From Candidatus Aminicenantota bacterium (GTDB lineage: Bacteria > Acidobacteriota > Aminicenantia > Aminicenantales > Aminicenantaceae), in contig JAUWYH010000093.1 of NCBI GenBank assembly GCA_030615975.1, positions 1 to 6,339 of the forward strand: DNA of 6,339 bases, written 5' to 3'. Shown one piece after another: positions 1 through 5,803 of the stretch. The notes under the pieces were generated by a model. The model was not told where the DNA came from and searched no databases. It worked only from the letters and a program-made list of their open reading frames with translations. The translations under genes and the position numbers were made by a program. How positions within the stretch are numbered: position 1 is the first letter of the stretch; each line of letters opens with the position of its first letter.

Positions 1-5
1 ACCAT
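1..5 (-). CDS. Probable start of a minus-strand gene truncated by the left window edge
   Basis: Reading the minus strand, AGGAGG (plus-strand 11-16, CCTCCT) is followed by a five-base spacer and an ATG whose complement is at 3-5. Only this start codon and two bases of the next codon are inside the window, so the product cannot be named. The spacing and strength of the ribosome binding site match those of the two complete genes on the same strand, which is the main reason to believe it. The gene would lie about 255 bp downstream of the S46 peptidase stop codon, in the same direction. It could be a further operon member or have its own promoter in the repeat-rich gap. Confidence 0.45.
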
Positions 6-25
6 TCAAACCTCCTGAAAATTTT

Positions 26-68
26 TTAATCGGCACTCTCCCCATTTTAAAAATTCGGCATTGTCCCA
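26..68. repeat. Two imperfect direct copies of a CGGCAYTSTCCC motif
   Basis: Copy 1 (about 26-43) and copy 2 (about 51-68) share the core CGGCA, two or three variable bases, then TCCC, each preceded by an AT-rich run. The cores match at 10 of 12 positions and the units start 25 bp apart. The TGTCCC part of copy 2 is the complement of the GGGACA core of the palindrome immediately downstream, so these may belong to a wider family of short dispersed GGGACA-type repeats. No function can be read from the sequence. Confidence 0.4.
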
Positions 69-92
69 AAGATGCTTGATTATATGTTTTTG

Positions 93-137
93 AAAAAAGG
101 GGACAGGCATCTTTTTCTGAAAAAAGAAGTATTTTTT
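93..137. repeat. Degenerate GGGGACAGGC palindrome (REP-like), left copy
   Basis: The intact arm at 93-116 reads six A, GGGGACAGGCATC, then five T. After a CTG loop, the other arm (120-137) keeps the A-run, a GAAG remnant and the final T-run, but lacks the complement of the GGGGACAGG core. It therefore looks like a palindrome that lost about nine bases from one arm. The same core occurs at 5635-5679 on the far side of the two minus-strand genes. Repeats of this kind are known as dispersed intergenic palindromes in several bacterial phyla, and some are tied to Y1-type REP transposases; none is encoded here. A role as a transcription terminator is possible but poorly supported because the hairpin is broken. 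Confidence 0.6.
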
Positions 138-260
138 ATGAAGGAATATTCTTATGTTGCCAGTTTGGGCTAGATAAATCAAACCCTCACATGAAGAATA
201 AATCCAACACGCAACTTTTTTTTATGCCTAATCGCTTTTAGCCTTTCTAGCATTTCTTGC
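138..260. other. Non-coding gap downstream of the S46 peptidase gene
   Basis: This AT-rich stretch follows the peptidase stop codon in the minus direction. I see no convincing gene, RNA or GC-rich hairpin followed by a T-run in the transcript sense. The run of eight T at 216-223 becomes eight A in the minus-strand transcript, so it cannot serve as the U-tract of an intrinsic terminator for that gene. Short open frames cross it, but they have no ribosome binding site. Confidence 0.5.
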
Positions 261-2423
261 TTATTTATTTAAGACATTCATCTCTTTTAAGAGGTAATCC
301 ACTCCTCCAAATTTTTGAGTCACCCATAACACATAACGAATGTCAACAGCTATTGAGCGGCTGTAATCTTCGCTCCAGGCAAAATCGTTTATCGTTGCTT
401 CATACGTACGATCAAAATTAATTCCAACGAGCTCGCCGCGGGCATTGAGAACAGGACTTCCGGAGTTTCCACCCGTTGTATCCGTATCATATAAAATACA
501 TACGGGGACACTTTTCAATGTCGGACTCTCAAAGCGGCCAAAATCCTTTGCCCTGAACAAATCCATGAGTTTTGGGGGAGTATCAAAAGGCTCCTCGCCT
601 GTGGTTTTTTCTATAATCCCATTCACTGTTGTGATAGGCTTGTAATAAACAGCATCAGCAGGCTGATAGCCACGAATCCTGCCAAACGTCAATCGCAAAG
701 TTTTGTTAGCATCAGGGATAAAATCTTTCTTTAGAAATTTTTTCTTTACGTCTATAAGCTTTGAGTAAAGCTTATCTAAAGCACCTTTTCGCGCTTTCTG
801 AACCTCTTTGAGTTTTTGATAAGTGGGATATAAGCCCTCGGCAAAATCGATAAAAGGGTCTTTCATCTTCTTTAGCTCTTGAGGTGATTTTGCAAGTGCT
901 TCCATTAAAAACTGAGTTTCATTCAATCTTGTTTCGCTGTAGGTTTTTTTTATAAAATCATCGATAGCATTCTCAGGATTGGCATCCTGAATGAGATTAT
1001 CAATAGCCGAAATACGCTGATTCTTCGGTAGATGAGCCGCCCTCTTCAGCATCTCCTTTAAAATCACCTTATCGGTGGGCTCGTAATAATTCCGTAATGT
1101 CAATTGCAACCTTTCCTTTGTAAGATGAAAATTACGGTCCATATAGGCTGACTCTCGCTCAAGATCCTTCTTCTGAAGTTCCACTGCTGCCTCATAAGCG
1201 GTGTATCCAAAATAAATCATGTTTACGCTGCGTCGAAGATAATCCAGAATCAATTCGTATTCTGCCTGCTCTCGCCTCTGAGTATAGATTTTGTCAATCT
1301 CTTCCAGAATGTTCCCATATTCAGCTTTCAGGTTTTCATCTGTTTCGATGAAATTCTGAAGAGCTTTTTCTTCTTTTCTTTTTCTCTCCACCAGACGGAC
1401 TCTTTTTAAACCTTTGAGTTTTCCACGATAATTTTTCATCGTATTGGAAAGACCTTTGATACGTGATAAGTGTTTAATAGCAACGGCACGATCTCCTTCG
1501 CTCATTTTCTCCATTACAGAAATTTGCCAGGCATACCAATCCGCCACATAAGGCATCCTGACTTCTTCTTCAAAGGCTAAGAAATGGGAAGTCCGGTGAC
1601 GGTAGGTTCTTCCGGGATAACCTAAAAGAAAAACAAAATCACCCTCATCCACTCCTTCAGGGGCCACTTTGAGGAATTTCTTAGGATGAAAAGGAACATT
1701 CTCAGGCGAATACTCAGCGGAAGAGCCGTCAGGTCCGACATAAGCCCGCATGAAAGAAAAATCCCCTGTATGGCGAGGCCACATCCAATTGTCCACTTCT
1801 CCTCCGAATTCACCAATAGAACGCGGAGGGACATAGACAAGTCGAATGTCTTTCAGGTAAGTGTAGATAAAAAGGACATAGGTCTTTCCACTGAACATTT
1901 CGGCAACCTCGGCCCGCTTGCCAGGATTCTTCCTTTCTGTCTCTGCCACGATTTCCTTTATCTTCTTTTCTAAGGCCTTGGTCCTCTTGGCAAAATCCAT
2001 TCCCTCCTTGACCACACTCAACACCGCATCTGAAACATCCCGGTAGGATTCGGTGATGCGGGCAGTTCTACCCTTGGCCGGAATTTCTTCAAATCGATTT
2101 CGAGCTAAAAATCCATGTTTAATATAATCTTTTTCTTTTGTGCTGGCAGCTTGAACTGCACCATAAGCAACATGATGATTGGTTATAATCAAGCCATTTT
2201 GGGAAACAAACGATCCAGTTGCTCCTACCTGGACAACAGCATCAATCAAACTAAGCCCTTTGGGATTAAAGATTTTTTCGGGAGAAATCTCCAAGCCTTT
2301 TGAGCGAAGGGCTAATTTGTGTATTTCGCTGATGGGCCACATGCCTTCATCGGCCACTACAGTAGCGATGAGTAGGGCTATGCTGAAAATAAAAACAATA
2401 AGCGTAAAGAATCGTTTTTTCAT
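261..2423 (-). CDS. S46 family dipeptidyl peptidase, DPP11-like (Asp/Glu at P1 predicted)
   Basis: This is a 720-residue exported serine exopeptidase that should release dipeptides from the free N-terminus of peptides in the periplasm. Residues 1-24 form a Sec signal peptide (basic start, hydrophobic core, VVA|DEG cleavage). The chymotrypsin-like fold carries the S46 triad. His84 lies in TNHHVAYGAVQ, Asp221 in NWMWPRHTGDF and Ser654 in TTGGNSGSPV. Asn212, Trp213 and Asp671 match the residues that hold the substrate amino group in the characterised enzyme DAP BII. Residues from about 290 to 550 are charged and helical, as expected for the S46 cap domain. Arg672, 18 residues after the catalytic serine, matches the S1 arginine of Porphyromonas DPP11; DPP7-type enzymes have glycine there. 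The length equals that of DPP11. The start is fixed by AGGAGG five bases upstream. It is the second gene of a likely operon, 36 bp after the propeller gene. Family assignment is very safe; substrate specificity is inferred. Confidence 0.96.
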   Translation of the reverse strand: MKKRFFTLIVFIFSIALLIATVVADEGMWPISEIHKLALRSKGLEISPEKIFNPKGLSLIDAVVQVGATGSFVSQNGLIITNHHVAYGAVQAASTKEKDYIKHGFLARNRFEEIPAKGRTARITESYRDVSDAVLSVVKEGMDFAKRTKALEKKIKEIVAETERKNPGKRAEVAEMFSGKTYVLFIYTYLKDIRLVYVPPRSIGEFGGEVDNWMWPRHTGDFSFMRAYVGPDGSSAEYSPENVPFHPKKFLKVAPEGVDEGDFVFLLGYPGRTYRHRTSHFLAFEEEVRMPYVADWYAWQISVMEKMSEGDRAVAIKHLSRIKGLSNTMKNYRGKLKGLKRVRLVERKRKEEKALQNFIETDENLKAEYGNILEEIDKIYTQRREQAEYELILDYLRRSVNMIYFGYTAYEAAVELQKKDLERESAYMDRNFHLTKERLQLTLRNYYEPTDKVILKEMLKRAAHLPKNQRISAIDNLIQDANPENAIDDFIKKTYSETRLNETQFLMEALAKSPQELKKMKDPFIDFAEGLYPTYQKLKEVQKARKGALDKLYSKLIDVKKKFLKKDFIPDANKTLRLTFGRIRGYQPADAVYYKPITTVNGIIEKTTGEEPFDTPPKLMDLFRAKDFGRFESPTLKSVPVCILYDTDTTGGNSGSPVLNARGELVGINFDRTYEATINDFAWSEDYSRSIAVDIRYVLWVTQKFGGVDYLLKEMNVLNK

Positions 2424-2428
2424 GCCCT

Positions 2429-2434
2429 CCTCCT
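2429..2434 (-). promoter_or_regulatory. Ribosome binding site of the S46 peptidase gene
   Basis: The minus strand reads AGGAGG, then AGGGC, then ATG. The perfect anti-Shine-Dalgarno match at a five-base spacing confirms the start at 2423. It lies within the 36 bp gap between the two genes. That gap holds no hairpin and no recognisable promoter, consistent with co-transcription. Confidence 0.85.
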
Positions 2435-2459
2435 AAATTTTATAAATTTTTGAAATTGT

Positions 2460-5411
2460 TTATTTTCCGTCTTTGAGCAAGGGGTCATCTCGAATTAAAA
2501 GAATTCCTGGATATATTTTATCCCCCACCCTCATTTTTAGCTTATAGGTTCCTGGACTAGCCTCAGGGCCTTCAAGTGGGCTGCCGAAAAAGCGTCTTCC
2601 ACGGCCAAGATCCCGGAATTTTTCTATCAACTGCTGTCTGATTCGGTTCAATTCATCCACAGTTTGAGCTTTTTTAAATTCCTGGTAGAGTTGCTCGAGC
2701 CGCTGCTCCCGATTGTGTTCAACGCGCTGGCGCAATACCTTGAAGATATTTTCCATCTGCTTGAGGAAATTTTTCCGCTGTTTTTCTGTTGGCTTGAAGC
2801 GCATGTTCCAGCGACAGCGGTTGATTCCTGGTAAATTTTCTAGTTTGATCTCAATCTTCATTGTTCCTTTAAGGTTGCTGATTTCCAGCACAGGTTTGCT
2901 CTTTGCTTTCTCTTTAAGGTAGTAATTGAGGGTGGCCGTATTCTGAATGCGGGAAGGGGAATTCGACGGTGGCACTTGAACCATCGATAGAGGATTGCGG
3001 CCGATGAATAATTGATGGCCCCGGGTTGCCCCCCTGCTTATCGCTTCCCATCTGGTTGCAACAGGGCTGCCAAAAAGGTGAGCATCCGCCTCAAGGATTT
3101 CATCTGTTATTTGCTGCAATGGAGTGATGTCATCAAGAATCCAGACACTCCGGCCATGCGTTCCAGCGATCAAATCGCAGTCGCGAGGATGAATTTTCAA
3201 ATCATGAACCGAAACCGCCGGCATTCCATTCATCAAGCGTGTCCAGGTCGCTCCTCCGTTTATCGAAGCAAAAACCGCAAATTCGGTTCCGACAAAGAGA
3301 AGATTCTTGTTCTTTCCATCCTCTCTAACCACATGAATACAATGGCCATCTGGGAGGTTACTGCCGATATTTTCCCAAGTCTTGCCAAAATCTGTGGTCT
3401 TAAATAGATAGGGTTTAAAGACATCGCTTCGGTGACCATCAAAAGCAACATAGCATGTTCCCTGGTCAAAATGGGAGGCTTCCACGCGGCTCACCCAGAG
3501 TCCCTCAGGAACACCTTTGATATTGGAACGGACATTGCTCCAGGTCTTGCCGTCATCTCGAGTGAGCTGAACATTCCCATCATCTGTCCCGGTCCATATC
3601 AAACCCGGCATGAGCGGAGATTCTGATATGGCAACTATCGTACAGTGTGTCTCCGCACCTGTAACATCACGCGTCAGGCCACCACTCTCTCTTATAGTCT
3701 TTTCGGGGTCGTTTGTGGATAAATCGGGGCTGATCACTCTCCATTGGTCGCCTCGGTTTACGCTCTTAAAAAGGAAATTAGCTCCATAATAGAGTGTGTG
3801 GGGATTGTGATGGGAAATAATAAAAGGTGTGTTCCAGTTCATGCGCACTGTTGGTCTTTTCGAGTCTTTCGCTTCTGGAATCACATCATCCCAGTTGAAC
3901 GTGTTGGTTTGGGTTGGAGTGATTGGTTTCGACATCTGGCGGAAAAGCGCATGATTTCTGTTGAGGCGGCCGTTTTGTCTTTCGCTGTAAACAGTCATCC
4001 AGTCAGTCGGATCAGCTGCCGTGTAAAATCCATCGCCGCTGTGAAATTTAAACCAGTGTTCGTTCAGAATACCATTGTAATCGCGGCTATTGCTTGGACC
4101 TCCCCAAACGCCATTGTCCTGGAGTCCGACATACACATAATATGGATCTCTCATATCCACAGAGACTTCATATATCTGGCCGATGGCAAAATTATCGAAA
4201 AAATTGAAGTACTTGCCATGGTCATGCGTCAGGGAAATGCCCTTATCATTCCCAACGTAATAGCGGTCTTTGCTGTGTGGGTCGAGCCACATGACATGAA
4301 AATCTCCTGCAATGCCTGGCATGCCTTGCTGGAAAGTTTTTCCTCCATCCTCTGAAACCTGGGCTCTAGTACCCATGGCATAGACGAGCTTATCGTCGCT
4401 GGGATTTATATAGATCTGACTGTAGTAGAAAGGACGATTGTTATAGCGGTTCATGTATTTCCAACTTTCACCAGCATCTTCTGAGCGGTAAACACCTGAA
4501 CCGAGTTTGCTCATATCATCATAATCAGGGGTGCCTCGCTGGGGCTGGAAGCCGTGTTCGATGATGGCCAAAACAATCTGCGGATTCTTGCGAAAAATCG
4601 CAAGGCCAATCCGACCGATATCACCAGAAGGGAGTCCATTGGTGAGCTTTTTCCACGATTGGCCTCTGTCGCTCGATTTAAAAATCCCGCCGATTGGACC
4701 ACCACTTTCAAAACGATAAGGCCTGCGAAGCCGCTGCCAAAAAGCAGCATAAAGGATATCTGGGTTTTTTGGATCCATCTTGATATCGATGCATCCTGTT
4801 TTGCTATCAACGGGAAGGCCGTTCGCCAATTTTTGCCAGGTTTCTCCTCCATCTATGGTCTTGAACAAGCCCCGCTCTCCAGTGTAGGCCCAAAGATGTC
4901 CTTGAGCTGCAACATATACGATGTCCGGGCTGGTCGGATGGGTCACAATCCGTGCGATATGATGGGTCTCCTTCAGTCCCATTCGAGTAAATATCTTACC
5001 GCCGTCTGTGGATTTGTAAATGCCATCACCCCAAATGACACTGTTGCGGACGTTTGCCTCCCCTGTTCCAACCCAAATGAGACTCGGATCCTTCTGGAAA
5101 ACGGCAACTGCACCGATCGAGGAAGAACCATAATTGTCAAAAATAGGCTCCCAGGTCGTCCCGGCATTTTTTGATTTCCAGACTCCGCCAGAAGCCGAAG
5201 CCACAATAACATACCGGTAGTCATCGTCAAGGGCCTGAATATCCGAAATACGTCCACCCATATTCGCAGGACCAATGTTTCGCCACTCGAAAGCTTTGAA
5301 TAGATCCTCACTTTGCCTCTGTTCTGAATTCAATAATCCTGGGATCAAAAAAAGGAAAAGAATTGTGCTCAGGAATGAGACCAAAAAAATATGATGATTA
5401 TTAAAACGCAT
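2460..5411 (-). CDS. Exported sortilin/Vps10-like BNR (Asp-box) beta-propeller protein
   Basis: This 983-residue protein belongs to the large BNR-repeat/sortilin-like family often labelled glycosyl hydrolase. Asp boxes are structural, so enzymatic activity should not be assumed. Residues 1 to about 29 form a signal peptide with a long hydrophobic core. The mature N-terminus carries the family opening FEWRNIGPANMGGRI and GGVWKSKNAGTTW. Asp-box motifs (S/T-x-D/N-x-G-x-x-W/F) begin near residues 80, 134, 185, 246, 310, 353, 395, 550, 617, 672 and 716, implying one or two large propellers. The interval 403-549 lacks the box but keeps GLQDNGVWGG and GDGFYTAADP, typical of this family. GTHGRSVWILDDITPLQ (about 750-766) ends the propeller. 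A C-terminal beta domain (GINRCRWNMR near 862; SPGTYKLKM to IRDDP, about 952-977) is interrupted by a charged helical stretch at about 874-936. An upstream in-frame ATG at 5459 is rejected because AGGAGG sits seven bases before the ATG at 5411. The protein probably binds peptides or other proteins at the envelope. Confidence 0.92.
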   Translation of the reverse strand: MRFNNHHIFLVSFLSTILFLFLIPGLLNSEQRQSEDLFKAFEWRNIGPANMGGRISDIQALDDDYRYVIVASASGGVWKSKNAGTTWEPIFDNYGSSSIGAVAVFQKDPSLIWVGTGEANVRNSVIWGDGIYKSTDGGKIFTRMGLKETHHIARIVTHPTSPDIVYVAAQGHLWAYTGERGLFKTIDGGETWQKLANGLPVDSKTGCIDIKMDPKNPDILYAAFWQRLRRPYRFESGGPIGGIFKSSDRGQSWKKLTNGLPSGDIGRIGLAIFRKNPQIVLAIIEHGFQPQRGTPDYDDMSKLGSGVYRSEDAGESWKYMNRYNNRPFYYSQIYINPSDDKLVYAMGTRAQVSEDGGKTFQQGMPGIAGDFHVMWLDPHSKDRYYVGNDKGISLTHDHGKYFNFFDNFAIGQIYEVSVDMRDPYYVYVGLQDNGVWGGPSNSRDYNGILNEHWFKFHSGDGFYTAADPTDWMTVYSERQNGRLNRNHALFRQMSKPITPTQTNTFNWDDVIPEAKDSKRPTVRMNWNTPFIISHHNPHTLYYGANFLFKSVNRGDQWRVISPDLSTNDPEKTIRESGGLTRDVTGAETHCTIVAISESPLMPGLIWTGTDDGNVQLTRDDGKTWSNVRSNIKGVPEGLWVSRVEASHFDQGTCYVAFDGHRSDVFKPYLFKTTDFGKTWENIGSNLPDGHCIHVVREDGKNKNLLFVGTEFAVFASINGGATWTRLMNGMPAVSVHDLKIHPRDCDLIAGTHGRSVWILDDITPLQQITDEILEADAHLFGSPVATRWEAISRGATRGHQLFIGRNPLSMVQVPPSNSPSRIQNTATLNYYLKEKAKSKPVLEISNLKGTMKIEIKLENLPGINRCRWNMRFKPTEKQRKNFLKQMENIFKVLRQRVEHNREQRLEQLYQEFKKAQTVDELNRIRQQLIEKFRDLGRGRRFFGSPLEGPEASPGTYKLKMRVGDKIYPGILLIRDDPLLKDGK

Positions 5412-5418
5412 GAAACAC

Positions 5419-5424
5419 CCTCCT
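5419..5424 (-). promoter_or_regulatory. Ribosome binding site deciding the start of the propeller gene
   Basis: The minus strand reads AAAGGAGGG, then a short spacer and ATG, with seven bases between AGGAGG and the start. This places initiation at 5411. The longer open frame from 5459 would add 16 residues (MSCIVLTLLPNKGGCF) ahead of a clean signal peptide and has no comparable binding site. Confidence 0.85.
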
Positions 5425-5468
5425 TTATTTGGGAGTAATGTAAGTACAATACATGACAAAATATTTTT

Positions 5469-5645
5469 CTATCGGATATTTCTTTTCAAGAAAATTTGGA
5501 ATTCAAGCAAGAAATTTGGTCCCTTATCCTTCTTCAATTCTTCCCTTTCCTGTCTTTCCTCCCAGACATCCCGTAGAAAAGGACTTATAGCACAGGGAGC
5601 ATTTGATGTCAAAAAATCAATGTTTTGAATAAAAGGGACAGGCTA
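5469..5645 (-). pseudogene. Possible 3' remnant of a lost gene upstream of the propeller gene
   Basis: One minus-strand frame is open for about 57 codons, from an in-frame TAG at 5643-5645 to a TAG at 5469-5471. Its C-terminal part reads like a charged helical protein tail (PFLRDVWEERQEREELKK, then FLLEFQIFLKRNIR). It has no ATG or GTG start and no ribosome binding site, and its 5' end runs into the palindromic repeat at 5635-5679. One reading is the tail of a gene whose front was removed when the repeat arrived. The caution is that the strand is purine-rich here, and any purine-rich frame yields many E, K and R codons. I do not recognise a family. Confidence 0.2.
5485..5519. repeat. Imperfect direct-repeat pair upstream of the propeller gene
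   Basis: TTCAAGAAAATTTGG (5485-5499) is repeated as TTCAAGCAAGAAATTTGG (5503-5520), the second copy carrying three extra bases. The copies begin 18 bp apart, close to two helical turns. The first copy overlaps the short inverted repeat TTTTCAAGAAAA (5483-5494). They lie 74-109 bp upstream of the start codon at 5411, where an activator or repressor site would be expected. AT-rich sequence produces such pairs by chance, so this is only a candidate operator. Confidence 0.25.
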
Positions 5646-5679
5646 CTTTTTTAGAAAAAAGTTGCATGTCCCCTTTTTT
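5635..5679. repeat. GGGACAGGC palindrome (REP-like), right copy
   Basis: The arms 5635-5652 and 5655-5672 pair at 16 of 18 positions around an AG loop, preceded by an A-run and followed by CTTTTTT. The left arm shares the GGGACAGGC core and T-run with the copy at 93-116, differing mainly by TA in place of AT. The shape resembles a bidirectional intrinsic terminator. However, it lies between two divergent genes, with no intact gene transcribed into it from either side. A dispersed palindromic repeat is therefore the better explanation. Confidence 0.7.
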
Positions 5680-5720
5680 CGACAATACCATTTATAATCG
5701 ATCTCAGCTATACGAAGAGC

Positions 5721-5776
5721 TTGACAAATCTTCCCTTTATAAATAAATAATGAAATAGCAAGGCTCAGGTTATAAT
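5721..5776 (+). promoter_or_regulatory. Candidate promoter region of the PanE/ApbA-family gene
   Basis: A perfect TTGACA box lies at 5721-5726 and a perfect TATAAT box at 5771-5776, but they are too far apart to act as one sigma-70 promoter. TTGACA could use the weak TAAATA 17 bp downstream (5744-5749). TATAAT could use ATGAAA at 5750-5755 with a short 15 bp spacer. Starting from TATAAT would give a leader of about 20 bases containing the ribosome binding site. One or both may be used; the sequence alone does not decide. Confidence 0.4.
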
Positions 5777-5790
5777 CCATTCAAATCTTT

Positions 5791-5797
5791 AAGGAGG
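5791..5797 (+). promoter_or_regulatory. Ribosome binding site of the PanE/ApbA-family gene
   Basis: AAGGAGG is followed by a six-base spacer (CACTAT) and ATG at 5804. It fixes the start directly ahead of the dinucleotide-binding motif, which in this family begins within the first ten residues. Confidence 0.85.
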
Positions 5798-5803
5798 CAC
5801 TAT

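Noticed and set aside
7..216. Minus-strand open frame of about 70 codons ending directly before the truncated start at 5
   Set aside because: It runs through both repeat types, lacks a start with a ribosome binding site, and its sequence is dominated by repeat-encoded residues. A 34-residue version from an internal ATG has only a weak purine stretch upstream.
3744..4355. A 203-codon plus-strand open frame inside the propeller gene
   Set aside because: It is antisense to a well-supported coding region, has no ribosome binding site and its translation resembles no protein family. It is a shadow frame.
4554..5174. A 206-codon plus-strand open frame inside the propeller gene
   Set aside because: It is fully antisense to the Asp-box region, whose motifs are intact on the minus strand; it shows no motif or start signal of its own.
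261..5411. Type IX secretion C-terminal sorting domains on the two exported proteins
   Set aside because: Both C-termini were inspected: the peptidase ends within its catalytic domain and the propeller ends in IRDDPLLKDGK. Neither resembles a sorting domain.
5412..5459. Upstream in-frame ATG giving a 999-residue propeller protein
   Set aside because: The added 16 residues precede a good signal peptide, and the only strong ribosome binding site points to the ATG at 5411.
5410..5628. A 72-codon plus-strand open frame in the divergent gap
   Set aside because: It overlaps the start and binding site of the propeller gene on the other strand, has no ribosome binding site, and its translation is low in recognisable features.
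5635..5679. Intrinsic terminator
   Set aside because: The hairpin and T-run look right, but no intact gene is transcribed into it: the flanking genes point away from it on both sides.
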